The position numbers and the translations under genes were made by a program. Source: Lachnospiraceae bacterium (lineage in GTDB: Bacteria > Bacillota > Clostridia > Lachnospirales > Lachnospiraceae). From it: a DNA stretch of 50,113 nucleotides. The stretch is taken from assembly GCA_030524635.1 (NCBI GenBank), contig JAUNGG010000029.1:1-50113 (forward strand), written 5' to 3'. The notes beneath the pieces were generated by a model. The model saw only the letters and a program-made list of their open reading frames with translations. It searched no databases and was not told the origin of the DNA. Positions 17,777-26,577 of the stretch are shown one piece after another (position 1 is the stretch's first letter; every line of letters starts with the position of its first letter).

Positions 17777-18835
17777 ATGGCAATCAAAGTAGAACGTTTT
17801 GGAGAAACGCCAGATGGAAAACAGGTAGACCTCTATACCTTGACGAATGAGAATGGAGTCAGTGCTTCTTTTACAAATTTGGGAGGGACCTGGGTATCTA
17901 TGCTGGTTCCGGATAAAAATGGGGATATGGCAGATGTGATCTTAGGATATGACACAGTAGAAAAGTATCTGGTAAATGGTCCTCATCTGGGGGCTATCAT
18001 CGGAAGATATGCCAACCGGATCGGCGGAGCGGCATTTACTTTAAATGGGACCCGCTATGAGCTGTATGCCAATAATGGCCCCAACAACCTGCACAGCGCA
18101 CCGGATCTGTATCACAGACGTATCTGGGAGGTAGAGCTGGATGAAAGTGATCTGGGAAGCCGGGTATCCTTCTCGCTGTTCAGCCCGGATGGGGATCAGG
18201 GCTATCCAGGCAATGCCGATATCACGGTCAGCTACACCCTGACGCCGGATAATTCGGTATCCATTGAATATCACATGGTTTCCGATGCAGACACCGTTGC
18301 AAACTTTACCAATCACTGCTATTTTAATCTGGCAGGCCAGGGAAGCGGTTCGATTTTAGACCAGCAGGTGTGGATCGATGCAGATTATTTTACTCCGGCA
18401 GATGAGGTATCCATTCCTTACGGAACCATTCTCCCGGTGAAGGATACGCCTATGGACTTTACGGTGAAGAAGGCCATTGGACGTGATATCGGGGCAGAGT
18501 ATGACCAGCTGATCCTGGGAAAGGGCTATGACCATAACTGGGTATTGAACCATAAGGCGGGAGAGGTGGCTCTCTGTGCCAAGGCTTATGACCCATCTAC
18601 CGGGCGGATCATGGAGGTTTATACCGATCTTCCGGGTATGCAGTTCTACACGGCTAATTTCCTGACCGGTGAAGTTCCCGGCAAGGAAGGCGCTGTTTAC
18701 GGCCCGCGCCGCGCATACTGTTTTGAGACCCAGTATTATCCAGATGCGGTGAATAAGCCTCAGTTTCCATCTCCGGTCTTAAAGGCAGGAGAGGAATATC
18801 ATACCACTACGATTTATAAGTTTATGAGAGAGTAA
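17777..18835 (+). CDS. galM: Aldose 1-epimerase (galactose mutarotase)
   Basis: This 352-residue enzyme interconverts alpha and beta anomers of galactose and glucose, feeding the Leloir pathway. Family motifs are GRYANRIGGAAFTLNG near residue 77, NNGPNNLHSAPDLYHRRIWE (the usual NNGPNxLHGG stretch in variant form), TNHCYFNLAG with the catalytic histidine, and YTDLPGMQFYTANFL with the C-terminal catalytic glutamate region. The start is the ATG after CAGGGGGAATTGCAA. A longer frame extends upstream over the promoter and is rejected. It sits alone between a promoter and a terminator. Galactose from the GH36 enzyme would be a substrate. Confidence 0.93.
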   Translation: MAIKVERFGETPDGKQVDLYTLTNENGVSASFTNLGGTWVSMLVPDKNGDMADVILGYDTVEKYLVNGPHLGAIIGRYANRIGGAAFTLNGTRYELYANNGPNNLHSAPDLYHRRIWEVELDESDLGSRVSFSLFSPDGDQGYPGNADITVSYTLTPDNSVSIEYHMVSDADTVANFTNHCYFNLAGQGSGSILDQQVWIDADYFTPADEVSIPYGTILPVKDTPMDFTVKKAIGRDIGAEYDQLILGKGYDHNWVLNHKAGEVALCAKAYDPSTGRIMEVYTDLPGMQFYTANFLTGEVPGKEGAVYGPRRAYCFETQYYPDAVNKPQFPSPVLKAGEEYHTTTIYKFMRE

Positions 18836-18901
18836 GAAAAGCGCTGCGGCTCACAGATTTTTTGTGGACGCATCCGCAAAACTCCTCATACCGTTTTCTC
18901 G

Positions 18902-18930
18902 CGCCGGCTCCGGTTTCGTGAGCCGGCGTT
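18902..18930 (+). terminator. Stem-loop after galM
   Basis: A perfect 9-bp stem CGCCGGCTC/GAGCCGGCG (18902-18910 and 18920-18928) is followed by TTCTG, a weak T-tract. It is placed between galM and topB and probably terminates galM. Confidence 0.5.
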
Positions 18931-18953
18931 CTGAATCATAAGAGAGGAATGGA

Positions 18954-21107
18954 ATGTCAAAATCATTATATATTGCAGAAAAGCCCAGTGTGGCCCAGCA
19001 GTTTGCAGATGCCCTGAAGATCAGGGGAAAACGAGGAGATGGCTATATCGAATCGGATGAAGCAGTGGTTACCTGGTGCGTGGGGCATCTGATCACGATG
19101 AGTTACCCGGATGCCTATGACCCGGCCTTAAAGCGCTGGAGTCTGGAGACCTTGCCCTTCCTCCCCAATGAATATCGATATCAGGTGATCGACAGCGTAG
19201 CAAAGCAGTTCAAGATCGTATCCGGATTATTAAACCGGGCAGATGTGGATACCATATATGTGTGCACCGACTCCGGGCGGGAGGGAGAGTATATCTACCG
19301 CCTGGTGGCGCAGATGGCAGGTGTGAAGGGAAAGACACAAAAGCGGGTGTGGATCGATTCTCAGACAGAGGAGGAGATCCTGCGGGGGATCCAGGAAGCG
19401 AAGGATCTGTCTGCTTACGATAATTTAAGCGCTTCTGCATACTTAAGGGCAAAAGAAGATTATCTGATGGGCATTAATTTTTCCAGAGTTTTAACTCTGA
19501 AGTACGGTCCGGTGCTCTCCAGCTATCTGAAGACCCGTTCTACCGTAGTTTCTGTGGGGCGGGTTATGACCTGCGTCTTGGGAATGGTGGTGCGGAGAGA
19601 GCGGGAGATCCGGGATTTTGTGAAAACCCCATTTTATCGGGTGATCGGCACTTTTACGTTGGGCGAATTTTCCTTTACAGGAGAATGGAAGGCCGTGGAA
19701 GGCTCCCGGTATTTCGGCACACCTGCCCTCTATAAGGATAATGGCCTGAAGGAGAAAAAGGATGCAGAGAGCCTGATTGCCGCGCTGGAACAGGATCCTC
19801 CCATTACCGCAAGACTGGCGGCAAAGGAAAATAAAAAGGAGACTAAGAATCCGCCCCTTCTGTACAATCTGGCGGAGCTTCAGAATGACTGCTCCAAGAT
19901 GTTTAAGATCAGCCCGGACCAGACGCTGCAGGTAGTTCAGGAGCTGTATGAGAAAAAGCTGGTGACCTACCCCAGAACGGATGCCAGAGTACTCTCCACC
20001 GCAGTGGCGAAGGAGATCGGAAGAAACATCGGAGGTCTGAAGGGCTATGGCCCTATGGCAGCCTTTGCCCAGGAGGCATTGGATCTGGGAAACTGGAAAT
20101 CCATAGGAAAGACTCGTTATGTCAATGATAAGCAGATCACCGATCACTATGCTATCATCCCTACCGGCCAGGGACTGGGAGCAATCAGAAGCTTAAAGCC
20201 TCTCCAGGAGAAGATCTACCAGGTGATCTGCAGGCGGTTTTTAAGCATTTTTTACCCGGCAGCCATCTACCAGAAATATTCCCTGGATCTGGAGCGGAAG
20301 AAGGAGCATTTCTTTGCAAATTTTAAAATTCTGGTAGAACCGGGATATTTAAAGGTAGCCGACATAAACTATGGTAAGAAAGAGCCGGAGGCAGGAAAGG
20401 GACAGGAATCTGGCGGAGCGGAGAGGACAGAGACCAGTGCAGGCAGCAATATGGATGCTGGCGCAGGCAGCAGTGGAGATCCTGAAATAGACGGAAGTAC
20501 AGATGGAGATCCCGATAAGGAAAATAAGCGGGCAGCAGACAATCCGGCTTTCCTGGAGCTGCTGAAAGGCCTTCGGAAGGAAGCTGTTTTGCCCATCTCT
20601 GCCTTTGCCATAAAAGAGGGAGAGACCTCACCGCCCAAACGGTACAGCTCCGGTTCTATGATCCTTGCCATGGAAAACGCAGGGCAATTGATCGAGGATG
20701 AAGATCTCAGGGCGCAGATCAAGGGCAGCGGCATCGGAACCAGCGCCACCCGCGCTGAAATTTTAAAGAAGCTGGTGAATATCCAGTATCTGGAGCTGAA
20801 TAAAAAGACCCAGGTCATCACGCCCACCCTTCTGGGAGAGTTGATCTTTGAGGTGGTCAACGCATCCATTCGTCAGCTATTAAACCCGGAGCTGACAGCA
20901 AGCTGGGAAAAGGGGCTGACTTACGTGGCAGAAGGAAGCATCACATCCGATGAGTACATGGAAAAGCTGAACCGCTTTGTGGCAGGCCGTACCATTGGCG
21001 TGAAGCAGTTAAACAACAGTTATTATCTGCGGCCGAATTTTGATGCGGCGGCAGTACACTATAATAATAAAAAGAAAGACAGGATTAAGGAGAAAGAAAA
21101 AGTATGA
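18954..21107 (+). CDS. topB: DNA topoisomerase III
   Basis: This 717-residue type IA topoisomerase relaxes and decatenates DNA by single-strand passage. An N-terminal TOPRIM domain (SLYIAEKPSVAQQFADAL, then VCTDSGREGEYIYR at about 102-115) is followed by the cleavage domains. The active-site tyrosine is residue 339 in LVTYPRTDAR. A Gly, Ser, Asp and Glu-rich stretch at about 475-528 interrupts the C-terminal half and looks like a flexible insertion. The C-terminal end lacks the usual zinc-finger repeats. The stop overlaps the start of the next gene. The ATG follows AGAGGAATG. Confidence 0.93.
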   Translation: MSKSLYIAEKPSVAQQFADALKIRGKRGDGYIESDEAVVTWCVGHLITMSYPDAYDPALKRWSLETLPFLPNEYRYQVIDSVAKQFKIVSGLLNRADVDTIYVCTDSGREGEYIYRLVAQMAGVKGKTQKRVWIDSQTEEEILRGIQEAKDLSAYDNLSASAYLRAKEDYLMGINFSRVLTLKYGPVLSSYLKTRSTVVSVGRVMTCVLGMVVRREREIRDFVKTPFYRVIGTFTLGEFSFTGEWKAVEGSRYFGTPALYKDNGLKEKKDAESLIAALEQDPPITARLAAKENKKETKNPPLLYNLAELQNDCSKMFKISPDQTLQVVQELYEKKLVTYPRTDARVLSTAVAKEIGRNIGGLKGYGPMAAFAQEALDLGNWKSIGKTRYVNDKQITDHYAIIPTGQGLGAIRSLKPLQEKIYQVICRRFLSIFYPAAIYQKYSLDLERKKEHFFANFKILVEPGYLKVADINYGKKEPEAGKGQESGGAERTETSAGSNMDAGAGSSGDPEIDGSTDGDPDKENKRAADNPAFLELLKGLRKEAVLPISAFAIKEGETSPPKRYSSGSMILAMENAGQLIEDEDLRAQIKGSGIGTSATRAEILKKLVNIQYLELNKKTQVITPTLLGELIFEVVNASIRQLLNPELTASWEKGLTYVAEGSITSDEYMEKLNRFVAGRTIGVKQLNNSYYLRPNFDAAAVHYNNKKKDRIKEKEKV

Positions 21108-21787
21108 TGAAACAGGAAGAAATGAAGAACACTGAGCTTTTCGATTTAACACAGACTATCGCAGCACGGCTGTTTGGAATGTATACCTATCCATGGGAAG
21201 CTCTTTCCCACATCGGAAAGTGCATCACTTCCATCGGAAAGCATCTTCCGGAGGAGGAGTATCAGAAGCTGGGCACCAATATCTGGATCCACAAGAGCGC
21301 CAAGATCGCCCGTTCTGTTATGATGACCGGACCAGCGATTATCTGTGCCGGAGCTGAGATCCGCCAGGGCGCATTCCTCCGCGGCAACACCATTATCGGT
21401 GAGAAAGCAGTCGTAGGAAATTCCTGCGAGCTGAAAAACGCCATCCTGTTTAATGGTGTTCAGGTACCCCATTACAACTACGTAGGTGATTCCATCTTAG
21501 GCTACAAGGCTCACATGGGCGCAGGCGCAGTAACCTCCAATGTAAAGTCGGATAAGACCTTAGTAAAGGTTCATGCAGCAGACGGTGATATCGAAACCGG
21601 ATTAAAGAAGATGGGCGCGATTCTGGGTGACGGCGTAGAAGTGGGATGTAATTCCGTATTAAATCCAGGTACTGTGATCGGAAAGAATACCAACATCTAT
21701 CCATTATCCAGTGTAAGAGGCTGCATCGCTCCCAATTCCATCTTTAAGAAGCCAGGCGAGGTGGTAGAGAAGGAAGTAAGAGAATAA
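21104..21787 (+). CDS. Left-handed beta-helix (hexapeptide-repeat) nucleotidyltransferase-like protein
   Basis: This 227-residue protein has a helical N-terminal region (about 1-55) and a hexapeptide-repeat left-handed beta-helix (about 60-215). Repeats include IWIHKSAKIARSVMM, CAGAEIRQGAFLRG and GAGAVTSNVK. This matches the C-terminal acetyltransferase-type half of UDP-N-acetylglucosamine pyrophosphorylase-like proteins, but there is no N-terminal pyrophosphorylase domain. The substrate is unknown. Its start overlaps the topB stop by four bases (ATGA), so the two are translationally coupled although functionally unrelated as far as can be seen. Confidence 0.8.
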   Translation: MMKQEEMKNTELFDLTQTIAARLFGMYTYPWEALSHIGKCITSIGKHLPEEEYQKLGTNIWIHKSAKIARSVMMTGPAIICAGAEIRQGAFLRGNTIIGEKAVVGNSCELKNAILFNGVQVPHYNYVGDSILGYKAHMGAGAVTSNVKSDKTLVKVHAADGDIETGLKKMGAILGDGVEVGCNSVLNPGTVIGKNTNIYPLSSVRGCIAPNSIFKKPGEVVEKEVRE

Positions 21788-21819
21788 GCAGAGGGCTCTA
21801 AGCAACAAAATGAAACAAT

Positions 21820-21854
21820 AAAATCCCGCCGGGAATCCTCCCTGGCGGGATTTT
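21820..21854 (+). terminator. Terminator, possibly bidirectional
   Basis: AAAATCCCGCC pairs with GGCGGGATTTT around a small inner GG/CC stem, giving flanking A- and T-runs on both strands. It lies between the beta-helix gene and the convergent lipoprotein gene and can serve both. Confidence 0.8.
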
Positions 21855-21907
21855 GCTGTGCAGAAAGCCAGTTCATTCCAAAAAAGCTTTAACAGGAAGC
21901 GGCCGGC

Positions 21908-22759
21908 CTACTTGGTCTCCGGAGTAAATTTCACGATCACATAGTCGCCCAGTGCGTGGGAAACCGGGATGGAGAAGTAGATCTCGCCCTGTTTTTCATA
22001 GCTGAAGGAGGAGGGCCAGGTTCCGTCAGGATCCAGCGGGAAATCGGCATGCTGGAACATGTGGGTGTAGAATTCAATGTCCATAGCGGTACGTTCCGCT
22101 AATGCGCCGGAAAGCCGGTCGCCGCTCAGACCGTCGAACTGGACGTCATCACTCAGCAGATAGCCGGCCATGGTATAGGGATCAGTATAGTCGCTGAAGC
22201 CCAGATCCTTGCCGGAGGTTAAGTCCACCGTATTGGTATAGAAAAGATTCACCGGATGGGCAGCTTTTTCTACCGATGCGGTGCCGGTATAAACGGCAGT
22301 GATCCGTTTCCTGGAAATGGAAGGAACCTGACAGCTGATGTCAAGGGTAAGGCTTCCGGAATCTTCGGAAAAGGTTTTTAACACAGCAAGTGCATTGTCC
22401 TTCAAAAGCTGATTGATCTCCTCCTGCTTCGTCTTATCGCTCATATTGGAAATGGTAGGATAGCGGATGGAGATGTTATTGCTTGTATCGGTGTAAAGAG
22501 AGATTTCGTAAGAGATACTCTCTCCCTTGGATGCTGCCGCAAGGGATTCACCTGGACTTTCTAACGTGACCTCCACGGGAGCCTCTGTGGTCTGCGGCGG
22601 TGCAGTCTGGGCAGAACCAGAGTCTGCCGATGTGGTATGAATGGTAGACAGATCGATCGGTTCCGGTGTTTCCCGGCTGGAGCAGGCAACTGCAACAACA
22701 GCACCTGTGATCACAACTGCGGACAAAGCAGCAGCGATTATAATATTGCGGTTCATCAT
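21908..22759 (-). CDS. Lipoprotein with DUF3298/RsiV-like domain
   Basis: This 283-residue protein has a signal peptide and a cysteine after AVVAVA (VACSS, about residue 26), suggesting a lipid anchor. A Thr/Ser/Pro-rich linker follows (about 30-75). The rest resembles DUF4163/DUF3298 proteins (RsiV- and PdaC-like), with ISYEISLYTDTSNNISIRYP, then FYTNTVDLTSGKDLGFSDY and a C-terminal FSYEKQGEIYFSIPVSHALGDYVIVKF. Related domains bind lysozyme or deacetylate peptidoglycan. This protein has no catalytic domain, so the function is open. The start after AAAGGAGAG gives MMNRN. The frame extends 19 codons further up without a binding site. Confidence 0.72.
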   Translation of the reverse strand: MMNRNIIIAAALSAVVITGAVVAVACSSRETPEPIDLSTIHTTSADSGSAQTAPPQTTEAPVEVTLESPGESLAAASKGESISYEISLYTDTSNNISIRYPTISNMSDKTKQEEINQLLKDNALAVLKTFSEDSGSLTLDISCQVPSISRKRITAVYTGTASVEKAAHPVNLFYTNTVDLTSGKDLGFSDYTDPYTMAGYLLSDDVQFDGLSGDRLSGALAERTAMDIEFYTHMFQHADFPLDPDGTWPSSFSYEKQGEIYFSIPVSHALGDYVIVKFTPETK

Positions 22760-22964
22760 ATGATTCTCTCCTTTGTGTAAAAACTGCTGTATTTTGACGA
22801 TGAAACAGAATGCCATTTATAACATTTTTATCATATCAGATAAACATGGACAGGGTTTGAAGAAAAGCTTACGAAATTCGAAATAAATTTTGTCATATTT
22901 TGGACAGGAAAAATAAAAACACAGAAAAAACAATTTCTGACAAAAATATTAAAAAAATATAAAA

Positions 22965-23050
22965 ATTAGTTGACACTAACTTTGAAATGTGCTATTATAC
23001 CAAACGTAGGTGAAAGTTATTCTCAACTAACCAAATAATACTTGACTAAC
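22965..23050 (+). promoter_or_regulatory. feoA promoter with overlapping iron-type operators
   Basis: The -35 box TTGACA (22970-22975) and the -10 box TATTAT (22993-22998) are 17 bp apart. A 16-bp operator ATTAGT-TGAC-ACTAAC (22965-22980) covers the -35. A second, weaker site GTTATT-CTCA-ACTAAC (23016-23031) and a right half-site ACTAAC (23045-23050) lie downstream of the start point. The same N6-N4-N6 design recurs before feoB. The TTAG/CTAA halves resemble DtxR/IdeR-type sites more than classical Fur boxes. Bases 22760-22964 hold no gene. Confidence 0.65.
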
Positions 23051-23068
23051 TAAGGGAGAGGAGCGGTA

Positions 23069-23281
23069 ATGATGCCTTTAACGATGGCGAGAGCTGGCGA
23101 AATCAACCAGATCAAGAAAGTGGGCGGTAAGGAAGAAACCCGCAGGTTTCTGGAGAGCTTAGGGTTTGTGACCGGCGGTGAGGTAACTGTTATTTCAGAA
23201 ATCAACGGCAATGTGATTGTAAACATAAAGGAATCCAGAGTTGCAATCAGCCGTGAGATGGCAAATAAAATTTATGTATAA
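23069..23281 (+). CDS. feoA: Ferrous iron transport protein A (FeoA)
   Basis: This 70-residue SH3-like cytoplasmic protein contains LESLGFVTGGEVTVISEINGNVIVNIKESRVAISREMANKI, the FeoA core. FeoA-type proteins associate with FeoB and support ferrous iron uptake. The start is the ATGATG after GGGAGAGGAGCGG. It is the first of two consecutive feoA genes in the cluster. Confidence 0.92.
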   Translation: MMPLTMARAGEINQIKKVGGKEETRRFLESLGFVTGGEVTVISEINGNVIVNIKESRVAISREMANKIYV

Positions 23282-23296
23282 AAAGGAGAATCCGTC

Positions 23297-23521
23297 ATGG
23301 AAACATTAAGAGATGTAAGCTGCGGAAAATCCGTAAAAGTGGTTAAGCTCCACGGCGAAGGCGCTGTGAGACGCCGTATCATGGATATGGGAATTACCAA
23401 AGGCACAGAAGTATATGTTCGAAAGGTGGCTCCATTAGGAGATCCGGTTGAAGTAACCGTCAGGGGCTATGAGCTGTCACTGCGTAAGGAAGATGCACAG
23501 ATGATCGAGGTTCAGGGCTGA
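23297..23521 (+). CDS. feoA: Second FeoA-type protein
   Basis: This 74-residue SH3-like FeoA protein contains RRIMDMGITKGTEVYVRKVAPLGDPVEVTVRGYELSLRKEDA, closer to the common FeoA consensus than the first copy. It lies 15 bp after the first feoA with an AAAAAGGAG site. Two divergent FeoA proteins before FeoB are common in Clostridia and may form a hetero-oligomer with FeoB. Confidence 0.93.
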   Translation: METLRDVSCGKSVKVVKLHGEGAVRRRIMDMGITKGTEVYVRKVAPLGDPVEVTVRGYELSLRKEDAQMIEVQG

Positions 23522-23542
23522 TTTCATGTTAGGCAAAAGGGA

Positions 23543-23640
23543 GTTAGACCGCCTTTATTTTTTTGGTAAAGGGTTAGAATGGTCTAACTAAATTTGAGAC
23601 CTCTGGTTAGAAAAATCTAACTGGGTTAGAAAAGCCAAAC
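23543..23640 (+). promoter_or_regulatory. Operator array between feoA and feoB
   Basis: Two perfect 16-bp inverted repeats GTTAGA-N4-TCTAAC occur at 23573-23588 and 23606-23621. A third degenerate copy (GTTAGA-N4-CCAAAC) lies at 23625-23640 and a half-site GTTAGA at 23543-23548. They match the operator over the feoA promoter in design. The 201-bp gap 23522-23722 has no gene, so feoB may have separate metal-dependent control. Confidence 0.65.
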
Positions 23641-23722
23641 CAGAAGACGCCATGTCAATGGTTTTTGGAAGCTTCTCAAACCAGTGGCTGCCAGATGGGA
23701 ATGAAGAGGAGGAAATGAAAAA

Positions 23723-25861
23723 ATGTCTGTGAAAATTGCTTTAGCCGGCAACCCGAACAGCGGTAAGACTACCTTGTTCAATGCATTGACCGGCTCCAAC
23801 CAGTTTGTAGGAAACTGGCCTGGTGTAACCGTAGAAAAGAAGGAAGGAAAGCTGAAAGGCCATAAGGATGTTGTGATTATGGACCTTCCAGGTATTTATT
23901 CCTTATCCCCATACACGTTGGAAGAGGTCGTTGCCAGAAATTATCTGATCACCGAGCGTCCGGATGCCATTTTAAATATTGTTGATGGTACGAACCTGGA
24001 GAGAAACTTATATCTGTCCACCCAGCTGATGGAGCTGGGAATCCCGGTTGTCATGGCTGTGAACATGATGGATATTGTGGAGAAGAACGGCGATAAGATC
24101 AACATCAAGAATTTAGGCCGTGACCTTGGCTGCGAGGTTGTTGAGATCTCCGCATTAAAGGGAACCGGCATCACCGAGGCTGCTAATAAAGCGGTAGCTG
24201 CTGCTGAGAAGAAGAACAAGAGTCTTCCGGTACATCGCTTTGGAAAGGCGGTTGAGAGCTGTCTGGAGGAGATTGAAAGCTATCTGGACGGAAGCATTCC
24301 GGAGGAGCAGAAGCGTTTCTATGCAATCAAGCTGTTTGAGCGCGATGAGAAGATCAAGAATACCATGAAGTCGGTTCCAGATGTGGAGCGTCTGATCACA
24401 GGCCTGGAGGATTCTCTGGATGACGATGCAGAGAGCATTATCACTAACGAGCGCTATACATATATCTCCCAGATCATCAAGGACTGCTATGTAAAGGCCA
24501 ATAAGAATCAGTTAAGCATATCCGATAAGATCGACCGTATCGTAACCAACCGTATCCTGGCTCTGCCGATCTTTGCCGCTGTTATGTGGGTGGTATATTA
24601 TGTTTCTGTAACCACAGTAGGTACCATCGTAACAGACTGGACCAATGATGTGCTGTTCGGCGAGATCATTCCTCCGGCAATCGAGAGCGTTTTAGTCAGC
24701 ATCAACTGTGCAGACTGGCTGCAGGGTCTGATCCTGGATGGTATTGTAGCTGGTGTGGGCGCTGTACTTGGATTCGTTCCGCAGATGCTGGTTCTGTTCA
24801 TCTTCCTGGCATTCCTGGAGGCATGCGGATATATGGCCAGAATCGCATTTATCATGGACCGTATCTTCCGAAAGTTCGGTTTATCCGGTAAGTCCTTTAT
24901 CCCAATGTTAATCGGTACCGGCTGCGGCGTGCCAGGTGTTATGGCTTCCCGTACCATTGAAAATGACAGAGACCGTAAGATGACCATTATGACCACCACC
25001 TTCATTCCTTGCGGTGCGAAGCTGCCGATCATCGCTCTGATTGCAGGCGCATTATTTGACGGAGCATCCTGGGTAGCACCAAGTGCTTACTTCGTAGGAA
25101 TTGCAGCAATCATCTGCTCCGGTATTATCTTAAAGAAGACTTCTATGTTTGCAGGCGATCCGGCTCCCTTCGTTATGGAGCTTCCGGCATATCATATGCC
25201 AACGGTAGGCAATGTACTCCGCAGCATGTGGGAGCGCGGCTGGTCCTTCATCAAGAAGGCTGGTACTGTAATTCTGTTATCCACCATCTTTGTATGGTTC
25301 ACCTCTTCCTTCGGCTTCGTAGACGGAGGCTTCGGTATGGTAGAGGATTTAAGCGATGGACTGCTGGCGAATATCGGCAGTGCGATTGCATGGCTCTTTG
25401 CTCCTTTAGGCTGGGGCGACTGGAAGATGGCAGTTGCAGCAATCACCGGCTTAGTAGCAAAGGAAAATGTAGTTGGTACTCTGGGTATCCTGTTCGGCTT
25501 TGCTGAGGTTGCTGAGGACGGCGCTGAGATCTGGGGAACTCTGGCAAGCAGCTATACCACAGCTGCCGCTTACTCCTTCCTGGTATTCAACCTGCTGTGT
25601 GCTCCTTGCTTTGCAGCAATCGGTGCGATCAAGCGTGAGATGAACAACGGAAAGTGGACCTGGTTTGCAATCGGCTATCAGACGGTTCTGGCATATGTAG
25701 TTTCTCTGTGTGTATATCAGATCGGAACCTTCATTACGGTAGGAACCTTCGGCATCGGAACCATCGTTGCAGCTGCTCTGATCGTTGGATTTATTTATCT
25801 GTTAGTTCGCCCGGCAAAGAGCGGTGTTGGCGTTAAGGCAAAGGGTCTGGCTAAGGCTTAA
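23723..25861 (+). CDS. feoB: Ferrous iron transporter FeoB
   Basis: This 712-residue membrane transporter imports Fe2+. The N-terminal G-domain has the P-loop GNPNSGKTTLFN (about 8-19), switch NWPGVTVEKKEG, DLPG (about 53-56) and NMMD (G4). A helical GDI region runs to about residue 270. The membrane part has two gate domains, including ILALPIFAAVMWVVYY, PMLIGTGCGVPGVMASRTIEND with a conserved cysteine, and FIPCGAKLPI. An ATG at 23715 is out of frame and leads to an immediate stop. The start at 23723 is served by AGGAGGAAATG. It is followed by the Cys-rich partner gene. Confidence 0.96.
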   Translation: MSVKIALAGNPNSGKTTLFNALTGSNQFVGNWPGVTVEKKEGKLKGHKDVVIMDLPGIYSLSPYTLEEVVARNYLITERPDAILNIVDGTNLERNLYLSTQLMELGIPVVMAVNMMDIVEKNGDKINIKNLGRDLGCEVVEISALKGTGITEAANKAVAAAEKKNKSLPVHRFGKAVESCLEEIESYLDGSIPEEQKRFYAIKLFERDEKIKNTMKSVPDVERLITGLEDSLDDDAESIITNERYTYISQIIKDCYVKANKNQLSISDKIDRIVTNRILALPIFAAVMWVVYYVSVTTVGTIVTDWTNDVLFGEIIPPAIESVLVSINCADWLQGLILDGIVAGVGAVLGFVPQMLVLFIFLAFLEACGYMARIAFIMDRIFRKFGLSGKSFIPMLIGTGCGVPGVMASRTIENDRDRKMTIMTTTFIPCGAKLPIIALIAGALFDGASWVAPSAYFVGIAAIICSGIILKKTSMFAGDPAPFVMELPAYHMPTVGNVLRSMWERGWSFIKKAGTVILLSTIFVWFTSSFGFVDGGFGMVEDLSDGLLANIGSAIAWLFAPLGWGDWKMAVAAITGLVAKENVVGTLGILFGFAEVAEDGAEIWGTLASSYTTAAAYSFLVFNLLCAPCFAAIGAIKREMNNGKWTWFAIGYQTVLAYVVSLCVYQIGTFITVGTFGIGTIVAAALIVGFIYLLVRPAKSGVGVKAKGLAKA

Positions 25862-25891
25862 GAGTCTTATTACAATTTAGAATGTTTAAGC

Positions 25892-25925
25892 GCGGCAGGA
25901 CAGAATCGAAGGTTCTGCCGCCTTA
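25892..25925 (+). terminator. Stem-loop between feoB and the Cys-rich gene
   Basis: GCGGCAG (25892-25898) pairs with CTGCCGC (25915-25921) and is followed by CTTATCCTT. The weak T-tract suggests an attenuator or processing site rather than a full stop. Confidence 0.45.
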
Positions 25926-26007
25926 TCCTTATGTTGGATGTCCGTGACAGAAGGAAATCATAAAAGACGGCCGAAAGGTTCAGGATAGGCAAGAAGGAGG
26001 CAAAATC

Positions 26008-26193
26008 ATGTGGCTGATTCAGAATATGGGAACAATTGTTACTGCCCTGGTGGTTTGCGGCATTGCATTTTTGTCTGCCAGAAGTATCTGGAAGGATAAG
26101 AAAGCAGGAAAGAGCTGCGGAGGCTGCAGTGGCTGCAGCGGATGTAATGGCGGATGTCATAGCGCCGGCGGATGCGGCAGCCATGACAACTAA
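26008..26193 (+). CDS. FeoB-associated Cys-rich membrane protein
   Basis: This 61-residue protein has one N-terminal membrane helix (about 5-24), a short basic stretch and a Gly/Cys/His-rich tail with eight cysteine or histidine ligands (CGGCSGCSGCNGGCHSAGGCG). This is the Pfam P12-type FeoB-associated protein found after feoB in many Clostridia. It is proposed to fill the FeoC or metal-handling role. It follows GAAGGAGG and belongs to the iron cluster. Confidence 0.88.
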   Translation: MWLIQNMGTIVTALVVCGIAFLSARSIWKDKKAGKSCGGCSGCSGCNGGCHSAGGCGSHDN

Positions 26194-26253
26194 ACATTTG
26201 CATCTTAGAATGCCCGTTGGGAAAGAGCAGAGGAAAGAGAGGAGGCATTGTCT

Positions 26254-26526
26254 GTGTGGCAGAAGGAACAGGTAATCAATGAGCTGAAACGCAGAGGAAA
26301 AAGAATGACAAAGCAGCGACTGCTTCTTTTGGATATTATTTTAGAAGGAAAGTACAGCTGCGGAAAAGAAATCTATTACGATGCCATTAAAATTGACCCA
26401 ACGATCGGCTTGGCCACGGTTTACCGGATGCTTGCGACACTGGAAGAAATCGGTGCGGTAAATCGCTGCTATCAGTGCAGCCTGGAGCAGGAGGCCTGCG
26501 GCTATGAGGCTGCTGAGGCTGGCTGA
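26254..26526 (+). CDS. Short Fur-like protein (DNA-binding domain only)
   Basis: This protein of about 90 residues matches only the winged-helix half of Fur proteins (INELKRRGKRMTKQRLLLLDIILEGKY, then DPTIGLATVYRMLATLEEIGAVNR). The Fur C-terminal dimerisation and metal-binding domain is absent. The tail is a short Cys-containing stretch (CYQCSLEQEACGYE). The start is probably GTG 26254, 8 bases after GAGAGGAGG. A TTG at 26248 is too close to it. Lying at the end of the feo cluster and just before a terminator, it may be a specialised regulator of iron uptake or a truncated Fur. No remnant of the missing domain follows the stop. Confidence 0.72.
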   Translation: MWQKEQVINELKRRGKRMTKQRLLLLDIILEGKYSCGKEIYYDAIKIDPTIGLATVYRMLATLEEIGAVNRCYQCSLEQEACGYEAAEAG

Positions 26527-26577
26527 AGAGGTGAGACAAAGTAGAGATTGCTTTGTGAAAATGAATGATAATGAAAT

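Noticed and set aside
26558..26577. Fur-box-like ATGAATGATAATGAAATG after the Fur-like gene
   Set aside because: It is immediately before the terminator with no promoter, has only half-site similarity, and the cluster's clear operators are of another type.
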